Assembly: GCA_946886255.1 (NCBI GenBank)
Contig: CAMPIG010000007.1
Location: 1-33,994, forward strand
Reading direction: 5' to 3'
DNA: 33,994 nt
Origin: an uncultured Cellvibrio sp.
Lineage (GTDB): Bacteria; Pseudomonadota; Gammaproteobacteria; Pseudomonadales; Cellvibrionaceae
In this document: piece by piece, positions 7,035 through 16,326 of the stretch
How the letters are laid out: every line of letters starts with the position of its first letter
Numbering within the stretch: the stretch's first letter is position 1
The notes under the pieces: generated by a model
Database searches by the model: none
Told to the model about the DNA's origin: nothing
What the model saw: only the letters and a program-made list of their open reading frames with translations
Made by a program: the position numbers and the translations under genes

Positions 7035-9296
7035 ATGACCGACGTAATTGCCCCACCCGATGCGGATGAACGCATTTCCCTGAAAGATTACACCGAAAAA
7101 GCGTACCTGGATTATTCCATGTACGTGATCCTTGACCGTGCCTTGCCGAACATCGGCGACGGGTTAAAGCCGGTGCAGCGTCGTATCGTCTATGCGATGA
7201 GCGAGTTAGGATTAAAAGCCAGCGCCAAATTTAAAAAATCGGCGCGCACTGTGGGTGATGTGATTGGTAAATTCCACCCGCACGGTGACTCCGCCGCTTA
7301 CGAAGCCATGGTGCTGATGGCGCAACCTTTTTCCTATCGCTACCCCTTGGTGGATGGCCAGGGGAACTGGGGTTCGCCGGATGATCCAAAATCCTTCGCG
7401 GCAATGCGTTACACCGAATCGCGCCTTACCAAATACAGCGAAGTGCTATTGGAGGAATTGGGACAAGGCACGGTGGAATGGCAACCCAATTTTGATGGCA
7501 CACTTGATGAGCCTGTTGTGCTGCCCTCGCGTGTTCCCAATGTCTTGCTGAACGGCACCACCGGTATTGCGGTGGGCATGGCGACGGATATTCCGCCGCA
7601 TAACCTGCGCGAAGTCGTCAACGCTTGCATACATATGCTCGACAATCCCAAAGCCACAGTGACGGAGTTGTGTGAGTACGTGTTGGGACCGGATATGCCC
7701 ACGGATGCCGAGATCATTACGCCACCTGGTGAGCTGATCAAGTTGTATGAAACCGGACGCGGCAGTGTGCGTATGCGCGCCGTGTGGAGCAAAGATGCTG
7801 ACACCGGGGATATTATCGTGACGGCGTTGCCGCATCAGGTGTCCGGCGCAAAAATTCTTGAGCAAATCGCCGCGCAAATGCAGGCAAAAAAATTGCCCAT
7901 GGTAGCCGACCTGCGCGATGAATCGGATCATGAGAATCCTACGCGTCTGGTGATTACGCCGCGCTCCAATCGCGTGGATCTCGAACAGGTCATGCAACAT
8001 TTATTTGCAACGACTGAGTTAGAGCGTACTTACCGCGTCAACATGAATATGATCGGCATTGATGGCCGTCCAGCGGTGAAGTCGCTCGATAAAATTTTGA
8101 CGGAGTGGCTGAGCTTCCGCACCGTCACTACGCGTCGTCGTCTGCAATATCGCCTGGAACGCGTTGAAGAACGTTTGCTGCGTTTGGCCGCCTTGATGAT
8201 TGTATTCCTCAACGTGGATGAAGTGATTCGTATTATCCGCGAAGAAGAAAATCCCAAACCGGTCTTGATGGAACGTTTCAATCTTATTGAGATGCAGGCG
8301 GAATATATTCTTGAAACCAAGTTGCGTCAGTTGGCGCGACTGGAAGAGATGAAAATTCGCCAGGAACAGCAAGATTTGGAAAAAGAGCGAGATAATTTGA
8401 AAAAAATTCTCGACTCTGCCGTCAAACTGAAGAATCTGGTGCGCAAGGAATTGATTGAAGTGGCGCAGCAGTATGGCGATGACCGGCGTTCACCGATTGT
8501 AGCGCGCGCCGAAGCGCAAGCCTTCAGTGAAACGGAATTAATGAGTGTTGATCCGGTAACGGTGGTCATTTCCGATAAGGGCTGGATTCGCTCCGCCAAG
8601 GGGCATGATATTGATCCGGCCGGCCTGAGTTATAAGGCCGGCGACAGTTTTAAATTCGCGATTCACGGCAAGAGTAACCAGAGCGTTATCCTGCTCGACT
8701 CTACCGGTCGAAGTTATTCGCTGCCCGCCCACAATCTTCCGTCGGCGCGCGGCCAGGGTGAACCTCTTAGTGGCCGTATTAATCCACCCAGCGGCGCTAC
8801 GTTTGAAGGCGCGTTAATGGGCAATGATGAGCAGCCGGTGCTGCTGGCTTCGGATGCCGGCTATGGTTTTGTCGCCACACTGGCAGATCTGGTCAGTAAA
8901 AATAAAGCGGGTAAAGCCCTGCTGAGTTTGCCAGACGGTGCGCAAGTATTACCGCCGCAAATACTGACCGGGGATCCGACCCAAACCTTATTGGCAGCCG
9001 TCAGCAATGATGGTCGTCTGTTGGTGTTCCCGGTTACCGAGCTGCCGCAACTGGCGCGAGGCAAGGGCAACAAGATCATGAATATCCCCTCGGCGCGGGT
9101 GAAAAGCCGCGAAGAATATGTATTGGCGGTGTCCGTCATTAACCCGGGACAAATGCTTACGTTATACTCAGGCAAACGCCACATTACCCTGAAGCCGGCG
9201 GATCTTGATCATTATCGCGGTGAGCGTGGACGACGCGGCAACAAGTTGCCCCGTGGATTCCAAAAGGTGGATCAGGTTGAGGTGGTTGAGAAATAA
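7035..9296 (+). CDS. parC: DNA topoisomerase IV subunit A
   Basis: Catalytic breakage-reunion subunit of topoisomerase IV, which decatenates daughter chromosomes. At 753 residues it equals E. coli ParC in size. The catalytic tyrosine is Tyr126 in [10 protein letters not shown], preceded by the quinolone-determining block [10 protein letters not shown] (81-90). The positions matching E. coli Ser80 and Glu84 are Ser86 and Glu90, the wild-type drug-sensitive residues. The middle part contains the long coiled-coil tower region (about 420-480). The C-terminal DNA-wrapping domain begins near residue 500, with a [21 protein letters not shown] segment around 569-589 and further blade-like repeats. 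CAGGAT ahead of the ATG is the ribosome-binding site. The parE partner is not in this window. Confidence 0.98.
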   Translation: MTDVIAPPDADERISLKDYTEKAYLDYSMYVILDRALPNIGDGLKPVQRRIVYAMSELGLKASAKFKKSARTVGDVIGKFHPHGDSAAYEAMVLMAQPFSYRYPLVDGQGNWGSPDDPKSFAAMRYTESRLTKYSEVLLEELGQGTVEWQPNFDGTLDEPVVLPSRVPNVLLNGTTGIAVGMATDIPPHNLREVVNACIHMLDNPKATVTELCEYVLGPDMPTDAEIITPPGELIKLYETGRGSVRMRAVWSKDADTGDIIVTALPHQVSGAKILEQIAAQMQAKKLPMVADLRDESDHENPTRLVITPRSNRVDLEQVMQHLFATTELERTYRVNMNMIGIDGRPAVKSLDKILTEWLSFRTVTTRRRLQYRLERVEERLLRLAALMIVFLNVDEVIRIIREEENPKPVLMERFNLIEMQAEYILETKLRQLARLEEMKIRQEQQDLEKERDNLKKILDSAVKLKNLVRKELIEVAQQYGDDRRSPIVARAEAQAFSETELMSVDPVTVVISDKGWIRSAKGHDIDPAGLSYKAGDSFKFAIHGKSNQSVILLDSTGRSYSLPAHNLPSARGQGEPLSGRINPPSGATFEGALMGNDEQPVLLASDAGYGFVATLADLVSKNKAGKALLSLPDGAQVLPPQILTGDPTQTLLAAVSNDGRLLVFPVTELPQLARGKGNKIMNIPSARVKSREEYVLAVSVINPGQMLTLYSGKRHITLKPADLDHYRGERGRRGNKLPRGFQKVDQVEVVEK

Positions 9297-9383
9297 TTTT
9301 ATCCGCACCTGTGGTCATAGAACGGATCATTGGTGTTGCTGAATTGAATAGCCGAATTTCTGACAATAACAAAGGGTTTTTCT

Positions 9384-9659
9384 ATGAGTGATCAGCGTCG
9401 CCATGTTCGTACACCATTTTCCTGCTCGATCAAGATTCGGCATGAGAGTATCGGAGAGTTGATGGTCAAAACCCGGGATATTTCTGATGGTGGGGTATTT
9501 GTCATTCTTGATCCTCATCATGTGCCGCCCATCGGCTCAACCGTGACGGGTCAGGTGCAGGGGTTGATGGGCGATGCACCGGAACTACAGATGGAGGTTG
9601 TGCGGGTTGAGCCAACCGGTGTCGGCCTGCGCTTTATTGCAGCGGACGCTGTCGATTGA
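9384..9659 (+). CDS. small PilZ domain protein
   Basis: A single-domain PilZ protein of 91 residues. Both c-di-GMP binding signatures are complete: RxxxR is R5-x3-R9 in QRRHVR, and (D/N)xSxxG is D32-x-S34-x2-G37 in RDISDGG. It should therefore bind c-di-GMP and act as a small effector. No enzymatic or output domain is attached, so it must work through a partner protein. It lies between parC (87 bp upstream) and the polysaccharide deacetylase (49 bp downstream). Co-transcription with the deacetylase would fit c-di-GMP control of exopolysaccharide, but that is inference. Confidence 0.93.
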   Translation: MSDQRRHVRTPFSCSIKIRHESIGELMVKTRDISDGGVFVILDPHHVPPIGSTVTGQVQGLMGDAPELQMEVVRVEPTGVGLRFIAADAVD

Positions 9660-9708
9660 GTTGTCACGCCATCAATGTTGCTGGCCAACTAGTGCTGCTG
9701 TTTGAGTA

Positions 9709-10884
9709 ATGCTACTGAAGAGGTTCCTTGTGTCGAAATTTTCAGGTTTGCATAGGTTTTGGACAAAAGTTTTTTTATTTTTATCGATATTTTATCCGCG
9801 TGCTGGCCAGAAAATATTATTAGCAACCATCGTGCTGACGCTTGCCGTTGTCAGTATGTCCACCCGCGCTGCGGTTGTCCTGCAATATCATCACGTCAGT
9901 GAATCCACTCCCGCCTCTACCAGTATTACCCCGGCTTTATTCAAACGACATATGGATTACCTGGCCGAGCATGAATTTAATATCGTGCCCCTGCCGGAAC
10001 TGGTAAAACAGCTTAAAACAGGCAAATCCTTGCCGGATAAAACCGTGGCGATTACGTTTGATGACGCCTATGAGTCGGTATACAGCGAAGCCTATCCACT
10101 GTTGAAAAAACGTGGCTGGCCCTTCACAGTTTTTATCAATACCGACCCGCATGATCAAAATAAGAAATCTTTTGCAACCTGGACACAGATACAGGAAATG
10201 GCCAAGCAAGGCGTAACTATTGCTAACCACACGACCAAGCATGGACATTTGCTGCGCTTGCGCGATAATGAAAGCCGAGCGCAGTGGCGCAAACGAATCA
10301 AACAGGAAATTCTCGATGCAGAGCAACGTATTACGGAGAAAACCGGGCAGACACATCGGCTTCTAGCTTACCCATACGGTGAGTATGATAATCATGTAAA
10401 AGACGTGTTAAAGGAATTGGATTTTGTCGCTTTTGGTCAACAGTCCGGCCCCTTGTTTGCGCTAAATGATTTGTTTGCATTGCCGCGTTTTCCTTTTGGC
10501 GGCAGTTATGGCGACTTGCAGGATTTCGCCACCAAAGTAAATACCCGCCCGTTTGCTATTGCCTCTGTTGAGCTCTATGAAGATGCCACACTGAAAACTC
10601 CCCTTGAGGATCTTGTGTTAGCTCATGGAAAAAAACCGGTGATGGTCTTGACGTTGGAAGATCAGAAGCTATTACCGCGGGTGAATTGTTTCGCCTCTGG
10701 CCAAGGCGCGATTAAAACGGAAGTGCGCGATGGCAAGCTGATTGTGCAGGCCAATAAGCCATTACAAGCCGGGCGCGCGCGTTACAACTGCACGGCCCCC
10801 ACGGGAGATAAGGGACGATTTTTCTGGTTTTCCCAGCAGTGGTTAATTAAAGGCAAGGATGGGCGTTGGGCTCACGAGGATTAA
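9709..10884 (+). CDS. NodB-type polysaccharide deacetylase, secreted or anchored
   Basis: Carbohydrate esterase family 4 protein, expected to remove N-acetyl (or O-acetyl) groups from a polysaccharide. Motifs in order: TFDDA (116-120, catalytic base and metal Asp), ANHTTKHGH (172-180, metal-binding His174 and His178), and AYPYGEYD (220-227). The N-terminus is long, with hydrophobic segments at about 20-30 and 36-50. Export is likely, with AVVLQYHHVS marking the mature start. In-frame alternative starts further inside would give a more ordinary signal peptide. The C-terminal 120 residues past the NodB domain look like an accessory beta domain. The layout resembles the N-terminal half of PgaB-like deacetylases, but no glycosyl hydrolase domain is present. 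The substrate is unknown. Confidence 0.88.
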   Translation: MLLKRFLVSKFSGLHRFWTKVFLFLSIFYPRAGQKILLATIVLTLAVVSMSTRAAVVLQYHHVSESTPASTSITPALFKRHMDYLAEHEFNIVPLPELVKQLKTGKSLPDKTVAITFDDAYESVYSEAYPLLKKRGWPFTVFINTDPHDQNKKSFATWTQIQEMAKQGVTIANHTTKHGHLLRLRDNESRAQWRKRIKQEILDAEQRITEKTGQTHRLLAYPYGEYDNHVKDVLKELDFVAFGQQSGPLFALNDLFALPRFPFGGSYGDLQDFATKVNTRPFAIASVELYEDATLKTPLEDLVLAHGKKPVMVLTLEDQKLLPRVNCFASGQGAIKTEVRDGKLIVQANKPLQAGRARYNCTAPTGDKGRFFWFSQQWLIKGKDGRWAHED

Positions 10885-10933
10885 TTATTTAGCGGCTCAT
10901 TAATCCTTCATTGATTTGCGATACGCGGCAAAT

Positions 10934-11809
10934 TTATTGCGGCCTAGGGATGCCTTCCATAGGTAAGGGGTCCACATCTGCCGCACTCAATTGCAGGTTT
11001 TCAAAATCATTCACGCGAATCACCGTGCGTAACTCATTGATATACACTTCGCCGCGACCGGAATATCTTCCTAAACCTTCCACCAATTCAGTCCCTGATA
11101 ATTCTCCATCCTGTGCGCGTAATGTCGCGCGCAACTGGCGAAATTCGCGATAGGCGTTGTGGGTATTGATGTTGCGGTAATAGGCATCTACTGAGGCTTC
11201 CACACTTTCGAATTTCTGTACTTCGTGGGTGGCATTGGGCAGGCGACGCTCGGGTACTAATCCACAGCCGGGTGTGTAGCACCATTGGCCGAAAAGATTA
11301 TGCGCTTCTACAGCAAATCGGGATGTGCCCCAACCGGATTCAATGGCGGCTTGCGCGAGAACCATGGACGTAGGAATGATGTCGACGCGCAATAATAAAA
11401 TTTCAATGGCTCTTGCTGTTTCCGGGTAGGTTTCGTGGCGAACACGATAACGTTCACGCAATTGTTCAAGTTTGGCTAGTTGTTTTTCCGTCAGCGATTT
11501 TCCATCTGTCAACTGCAGCTTCATTTTAATGAGCGATGTGCGATTCTTCTGTATGTAATTATTTTTCTGCTCGACCATTGGCAACAACAAATCCACAAAG
11601 GCTTTTTTGCGCTCAGGTGTTTGTTCGATGCTGACGAAATCCGGAAGCGGTGTGCTGCTGACGAGGTCGGTAATTTCGGGTTCAGCAGGTAGTAACTGCG
11701 CGTCCTGTTTTGGCAATGAGTAGTGCGCAAGAAAAAGAATCAACGCCAGCGAGCCAACGGCATAGCTGAGTAAGGCCAGACCCAATAGCCAGGATGAGGT
11801 TTTTTGCAT
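10934..11809 (-). CDS. Bax-like glucosaminidase domain protein
   Basis: A 291-residue protein (ATG at 11807-11809; an in-frame TTG at 11836 would add nine residues). It has one N-terminal membrane segment (about 8-30, WLLGLALLSYAVGSLALILF), so it is probably anchored in the inner membrane with a periplasmic body. The C-terminal half is a Bax/FlgJ-type N-acetylglucosaminidase domain. The motif AQAAIESGWGTSRFA carries the catalytic Glu157 (ATG numbering), and the NLFGQWC and YRNINTHNAYREFR blocks follow the family pattern. The expected role is cleavage of peptidoglycan glycan chains. It is convergent with the deacetylase, and it lies 54 bp after the replication-P-like gene on the same strand. 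No functional link between the two is obvious. Confidence 0.9.
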   Translation of the reverse strand: MQKTSSWLLGLALLSYAVGSLALILFLAHYSLPKQDAQLLPAEPEITDLVSSTPLPDFVSIEQTPERKKAFVDLLLPMVEQKNNYIQKNRTSLIKMKLQLTDGKSLTEKQLAKLEQLRERYRVRHETYPETARAIEILLLRVDIIPTSMVLAQAAIESGWGTSRFAVEAHNLFGQWCYTPGCGLVPERRLPNATHEVQKFESVEASVDAYYRNINTHNAYREFRQLRATLRAQDGELSGTELVEGLGRYSGRGEVYINELRTVIRVNDFENLQLSAADVDPLPMEGIPRPQ

Positions 11810-11863
11810 GATCAATGAACTCAAAAATTTCAACAATAAAACAATGTTACGTCGCGAGTGGAC

Positions 11864-12535
11864 TCACAAATCCATCTGTTTGCGCAGCGCATCAAGGCGT
11901 TGCTGATTTTCTTCGCGTGACAACGGTGTTTCGATGGTTTCCGGTAGGGCGGGTGCATCGGGCACAGGCAGCTCTGTGCCATTCATGACTTTTTCACACA
12001 ACCGCTGGTAGTGACGTTCGAATATGGGGAAAGCGAGTTTTTCGCTGTTATTGGCCAGGAAAAACCAGTCGCTGGCCACACCAGCGTGATATACCGCAGC
12101 GTGACTCCAATGCCAAGCCGATTTAGGGCTGGGTGCACGGCAAGCTTCAACATAGGCGGTGTGAGCGTCGGGCAGGCCGAAAGTTTCCGGGTCTCCCTGG
12201 CACGCGCGGATCATGCGATTAAGGGTAGGAAGATATTCAGATTCTTCAATCACCTTGCGCGCACCGCGCAGGATGGTTTGCGGTTCAAATTGCACCAGAC
12301 TTTCCAGCCACAATTTTTTTATTTGCGCTAGCACGCCTGCGTCGTTGTAGGCTTTGTAATACTGGTTGTGATAATTGATGCGGAACAGTGCAAAGACTTC
12401 ATTCAATGCATCGATATGCGCATCAGTCGGACGCTGGCGCTGTGGCTCAGTTGGCCCAGCTTCTGTCGGTGAGGTCTTCGACAAGGCTGCGATCTCTTGT
12501 GCTGCGCGTTGAAGTAGGGTGTTGCTGTCCTGCAT
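11864..12535 (-). CDS. replication protein P-like protein (putative helicase loader)
   Basis: A 223-residue protein whose central block (about 42-115) resembles the phage lambda replication protein P family, which brings the DnaB helicase to an origin. The block is NEVFALFRINYHNQYYKAYN followed by LKKLW-like and LPTLNRMIRACQ segments. No P-loop is present. The N-terminal 35 residues are low-complexity and the C-terminus is rich in Pro and Glu. The ATG at 12533-12535 lies inside the 3' end of the DnaT-like gene, giving an 89-bp overlap in another frame, so translation is probably coupled. I recall similar P-like/DnaT-like pairs as chromosomal genes in Pseudomonas relatives. With no integrase or structural phage genes nearby, I read it as a resident replication or restart gene rather than a prophage. 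Confidence 0.75.
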   Translation of the reverse strand: MQDSNTLLQRAAQEIAALSKTSPTEAGPTEPQRQRPTDAHIDALNEVFALFRINYHNQYYKAYNDAGVLAQIKKLWLESLVQFEPQTILRGARKVIEESEYLPTLNRMIRACQGDPETFGLPDAHTAYVEACRAPSPKSAWHWSHAAVYHAGVASDWFFLANNSEKLAFPIFERHYQRLCEKVMNGTELPVPDAPALPETIETPLSREENQQRLDALRKQMDL

Positions 12536-13583
12536 GGCTGTTAACCTGTTGCGAATTAACGGTGGTCAGGGCGTGTTGTTTGGCCCAGTGATATTTTACG
12601 TGTTGCAAGAATTTGGTATTCCACGAGCTGTATACCTGGTTGCTCTCGCGCCAGAACAATAAAAATTCCGGCACCTGGCGTTTGGCAAATTCCAGATCAA
12701 TGTTGGCAAGGCGTAATACATCGTAGACATCGGCGCCGGGTTGCCAGTTTTCCGGAATCCGACGCGGCTCGCTGTCGTGCTCCAATGCGGAGTGATAACG
12801 CACCCACTGGCGTTTCACATGCTGAATAAACTTGCTGTTCCAGGTGCGGCTTACCTCGCCGCGCTCCTGCCAATACAACACAAACTCGGGGATAGCATCT
12901 TCCACGAACGCCAGGCTGATATTGGCGTGTTTTACCAGAACTTCAAGGGCATCCCGGCTGGGGCGCCACTCGCTGTGCATGGCTACTTCCAGGTCACGAC
13001 GCAGGAAGTCATTGCCATCGTCGCGCTGCTGGCGGGCCAGGCTGGTTTGGTATTCACGCCACTGGTGCAGCGCGTGTTTCAGGAACTTCGCGCCCCAGGA
13101 ATGACTGATCTCGCCCCGCTCACGCCAATAGGTAATAAATTCGGGGATTTGTTGGCGAATAAATGATTCGGGAATGTTGTGTTCCGCCACGCGCCGCAAC
13201 AGCTCCTGGTCCGGTTGCCAATTAGGTGCAATCAGGTTGGCGCTGGCGATAGGCGGTGTCACTGGTGGCGCCTGGAACGATGAGTTTGCCTCGCCCTCGT
13301 TAAAGGCCACCCGCAAATTGCGGCTGCTGGTATAGGGCGCCGAATCCAGTTGGATAATGCCTTTATCCTTGAGGTTTTTGCTGATGCGCTGGATATCGTA
13401 ATCGGTCCAGAAAGGCATCAACCGGCTGACCAGTGCCTCGTCCAGCTCCAGCCAATTGCCGCCGGCTGGTCGGTAAGTGGCCACTTCGCTTAACAGCGAG
13501 AGCATGCAGGCCTCTTCGAGGCCAATGGTGGCGGCCAGCGAGGGTGAAATCAGCAGTGGCTTTTCGGGAATCAGGGATGACAT
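12447..13583 (-). CDS. DnaT-like primosomal protein with three repeats
   Basis: A 378-residue protein. Residues 1-95 look like a winged-helix module (ALVSRLMPFWTDYDIQRISK then LKDKGIIQL). Three copies of a DnaT C-terminal-like ssDNA-binding unit follow, at about 122-178, 206-263 and 280-336. Each copy has the same skeleton: W-x-P at the start, then I-PEF--YW-ERGE, S-SW--KF--H---QW. E. coli DnaT has one such unit; it acts with PriA and PriB to hand DnaB to a stalled fork. The C-terminal 40 residues (Gln, Ser, Thr, Arg rich) are encoded largely by the overlap with the P-like gene. Three copies suggest a longer ssDNA footprint or built-in multimerisation. Primosome or replication restart is the likely role. 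Confidence 0.82.
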   Translation of the reverse strand: MSSLIPEKPLLISPSLAATIGLEEACMLSLLSEVATYRPAGGNWLELDEALVSRLMPFWTDYDIQRISKNLKDKGIIQLDSAPYTSSRNLRVAFNEGEANSSFQAPPVTPPIASANLIAPNWQPDQELLRRVAEHNIPESFIRQQIPEFITYWRERGEISHSWGAKFLKHALHQWREYQTSLARQQRDDGNDFLRRDLEVAMHSEWRPSRDALEVLVKHANISLAFVEDAIPEFVLYWQERGEVSRTWNSKFIQHVKRQWVRYHSALEHDSEPRRIPENWQPGADVYDVLRLANIDLEFAKRQVPEFLLFWRESNQVYSSWNTKFLQHVKYHWAKQHALTTVNSQQVNSHAGQQHPTSTRSTRDRSLVEDLTDRSWAN

Positions 13584-13924
13584 AACGGCACTTTAGCACT
13601 GATGACCTGTGGACTGAACAGGAGCGGGATTGTAGTTGATTCTTCAGCTTACTGCTGCTGGCGATTAATAACGGATTTGCAAGAAAACACTCATTTGTCT
13701 CAAATTTTGGCTATCCTTGTTGGCGAGTGGAAGGTTGGCGAATGGAAAATGTCCGGGAATGTACATCCCGTCGATATTTGGAATGGTGATTGCATCGCGC
13801 TGACAATGCCTTGCTGGCAACTCGTTGGGAGAGCCTTACGCGCCCAATTATTAAAATTACAGGGGGGAGTTGCTCGCCGACGCGAGTTTTCCGGGACTGA
13901 CCACACTTGGGATTTTTCAAACGC
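13584..13924. promoter_or_regulatory. divergent regulatory region before the TonB receptor
   Basis: No gene is credible here; the open frames are low-quality. The most organised element is CGGGAATGTACATCCCG (13754-13770), with perfect 5-bp inverted arms around a TGTACA core, about 155 bp upstream of the receptor start. It could be an operator. It does not read as a Fur box. Confidence 0.3.
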
Positions 13925-16171
13925 ATGCTAACTAAACCACACCTGACCTCACCGCGCTTTCGTCTTCATCCATTGTGTTACCTGTTTGGCCTGATGCCTT
14001 CATTTGCACTGGCTGATTCAGCTGTGCCTCAAATGGAGGACATTATTGTTACTGCATCCAAACGTGAACAGGCCTTGAATGAGTTTTCAGGCTCCGTCAC
14101 GGTTATTGGAACAAAGGATTTGCGTTTCTCCACTGATCTCAATGATGTGGCTCGATTGGTACCGGGATTCACCGTGTTGAACGCCGGGCCGCGCAATTCT
14201 AATTCAATGATCATGCGTGGCTTGCGCGTTGATGAAGTTGAGTCAAATGATTTTGGTGGTGACGGCGGCAGTGTTGCCAGCTATGTCGATAATATACCGT
14301 TACAAGGTTATTTCCTGCCGCCATCATTCAGCGTGAAAGATCTTGAGCGCATCGAAGTATTGCGTGGTCCTCAGGGCACGCTTTACGGCAACGCCTCTAT
14401 CGGCGGTTTGGTTCGCTACATTACGGCCAAGCCGGATCTGGGCAAAACTTCATTCAACGCGGGCGTTGAGGTTTCGCAAACGGCCGAAAGCGATGATCTA
14501 AATTACGATACCGATGTTGTTGTCAATGCTCCGCTGATCGATAACACGTTGGGCATGCGCCTGATGTTAGGTAAAACCAAAAATGCCGGCTTTATTGATA
14601 ACCCCTATTTATTAAGTGGTCAGCAAGACGACATCAACGATGATGAAGCCGAACAGGCGCGCCTCGGTGTTCTGTGGCAAGCGACGGAAGAATTCTCCCT
14701 GTCCGGCAGCTATCACTACCAAAAAAATAACGCGGGTGATCGACAGGCAAGTATCGAAAATTTTACCAGCAACAAATACACCGCCTCCAGCAGTTATCGA
14801 CAACCAATGGAGGGTGAGCTGCATCTGTTGAGTCTTGATGCGACCTATGAATTTAATTGGGCCAGCCTCACCGCCAGCCTGAGTCGTTATAAATACGACT
14901 TGTCAAAAATCACTGATCAAACAGATTACTTGTTAAGAAGTGATGATTTTTACGGCGCTTGGTATTCGTTATATGAGGATTTCTCATCCTTCAACGTCAG
15001 CGATGTCACCGCCGATAAAGACAGTGTAGAAGTGCGGCTAGTGTCACCGGATGAGCAATCTTTCCGTTGGTTGGTTGGTGCATTTTACAGTACCGACGAC
15101 GCTGCCCTGGAAGGCACTGATTATGTGCCCGGCTTTGCCGGCTTCTGGGCATTCAATCGCCCCGACGATATCGATCTTCATTACACGCAAGCTGAAGACC
15201 TGAGTGAACGCTCAATCTATGCAGAAGCGGCATATGACATAACACCGCAATGGGAAGTATTGGTTGGCGCACGTAATTTTCGTTATGAGGACGAATTTAC
15301 TTCCTGTTCGGTAGCGCCTTTTTTCTTTGGAATAGAGGGAACTGATTTGCCGGTGGATTGCATTGACGGTGACGACAAGCACAGTGGCAATCTCGGCAAG
15401 TTCAGCACCAAATACCAGTTCACGTCAGATCAGAATATTTATTTGACGATTGCCGAAGGTTATCGGCGAGGCGGCGCCAACGCTCTGCCGACTACGGTAG
15501 AGACAAACCGCACTTACTCGCCGGATACATCTATTAATTATGAGTTGGGCACCCACAGCTATTTCTTTGATAAACGTCTGCGCATTAGTGCATCGATATT
15601 TTACATTGATTGGGAAAGTATCCAGGTATCCGGTGTCATCGATCAACGCTATCGTGGCACATTGAACGCTAAGGATGCACGATCCAAAGGTATGGAGCTG
15701 GAGATAGTGGCGGATGTCTCGGATCGTTGGTCCATCTGGTCAGGTTTCTCTTACACCCAGGCAGAGTTGACGGAGGATGCGCTGAACTACAATGGTGCCG
15801 GCGAGAATGTTTACGCGGGTGATCGTTTGACCGGCACACCGGAACAGCAACTGAATGTGGGCCTCGATTATTCACAAACGATTCGCTCTGCTCAACTTGA
15901 TGCCAGAGTGAGTGCGGCGCGTATCGACGAGGTCTATACCGCATTAAATAATGAGTTGGTGAACTATGAACGTCTCAATGGGTTTACCACCGTTAATGCC
16001 GATATATCTCTCACGCTGGATCAATGGCGAGTCGGGGCTTTTGTTAAAAACATCGGAAATACACGTGGAGTAACCGGCAAGCGCAACGCGTATTTGTATG
16101 GGGAGAAAGGCCAATTTGAATACATTACTCGCCCGCGCACCATCGGTATATCGGTCGATTACCGTTATTAG
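13925..16171 (+). CDS. TonB-dependent outer membrane receptor
   Basis: A 748-residue outer-membrane receptor. The ATG at 13925 gives a signal peptide that would be cut after ALA (residue 30); an in-frame TTG at 13907 would add six residues. EDIIVTASKR (about 38-47) serves as the TonB box. The plug domain follows, with VARLVPGFTVLNAG and VEVLRGPQGTLYG-type motifs, here with ERIEVLRGPQGTLYGNASIG near 143-162. The rest is a 22-strand-type barrel ending in an aromatic residue (VDYRY), as needed for BAM recognition. The ligand cannot be read from the sequence. Similar receptors take up siderophores, vitamins or oligosaccharides, and in a polysaccharide-degrading bacterium a glycan ligand is plausible. 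The next gene on this strand is 155 bp away. Confidence 0.95.
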   Translation: MLTKPHLTSPRFRLHPLCYLFGLMPSFALADSAVPQMEDIIVTASKREQALNEFSGSVTVIGTKDLRFSTDLNDVARLVPGFTVLNAGPRNSNSMIMRGLRVDEVESNDFGGDGGSVASYVDNIPLQGYFLPPSFSVKDLERIEVLRGPQGTLYGNASIGGLVRYITAKPDLGKTSFNAGVEVSQTAESDDLNYDTDVVVNAPLIDNTLGMRLMLGKTKNAGFIDNPYLLSGQQDDINDDEAEQARLGVLWQATEEFSLSGSYHYQKNNAGDRQASIENFTSNKYTASSSYRQPMEGELHLLSLDATYEFNWASLTASLSRYKYDLSKITDQTDYLLRSDDFYGAWYSLYEDFSSFNVSDVTADKDSVEVRLVSPDEQSFRWLVGAFYSTDDAALEGTDYVPGFAGFWAFNRPDDIDLHYTQAEDLSERSIYAEAAYDITPQWEVLVGARNFRYEDEFTSCSVAPFFFGIEGTDLPVDCIDGDDKHSGNLGKFSTKYQFTSDQNIYLTIAEGYRRGGANALPTTVETNRTYSPDTSINYELGTHSYFFDKRLRISASIFYIDWESIQVSGVIDQRYRGTLNAKDARSKGMELEIVADVSDRWSIWSGFSYTQAELTEDALNYNGAGENVYAGDRLTGTPEQQLNVGLDYSQTIRSAQLDARVSAARIDEVYTALNNELVNYERLNGFTTVNADISLTLDQWRVGAFVKNIGNTRGVTGKRNAYLYGEKGQFEYITRPRTIGISVDYRY

Positions 16172-16326
16172 TCGTAGTCTGTCGCTACTTACGTGGTGGC
16201 AGATTGTCGGGGCGTAAGCTTGTGTAATAGGTTGTTAAAGCAAAGTGAATATAATTCCACAATGTAAGAAGTAGATTGAGTATTGAGTAGTACATAAATT
16301 TTTACCACTAACCAAAGGATAGAATC

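Noticed and set aside
11864..13583. Prophage remnant, because of P-like and DnaT-like replication genes
   Set aside because: No integrase, repressor, structural or lysis genes and no att-like repeats nearby; the Bax-like glucosaminidase has a membrane anchor typical of a host protein.
13602..13931. 109-codon plus-strand open frame before the TonB receptor
   Set aside because: No recognisable content or ribosome-binding site, it overlaps the receptor start, and opposite-strand frames of similar length exist in the same bases.
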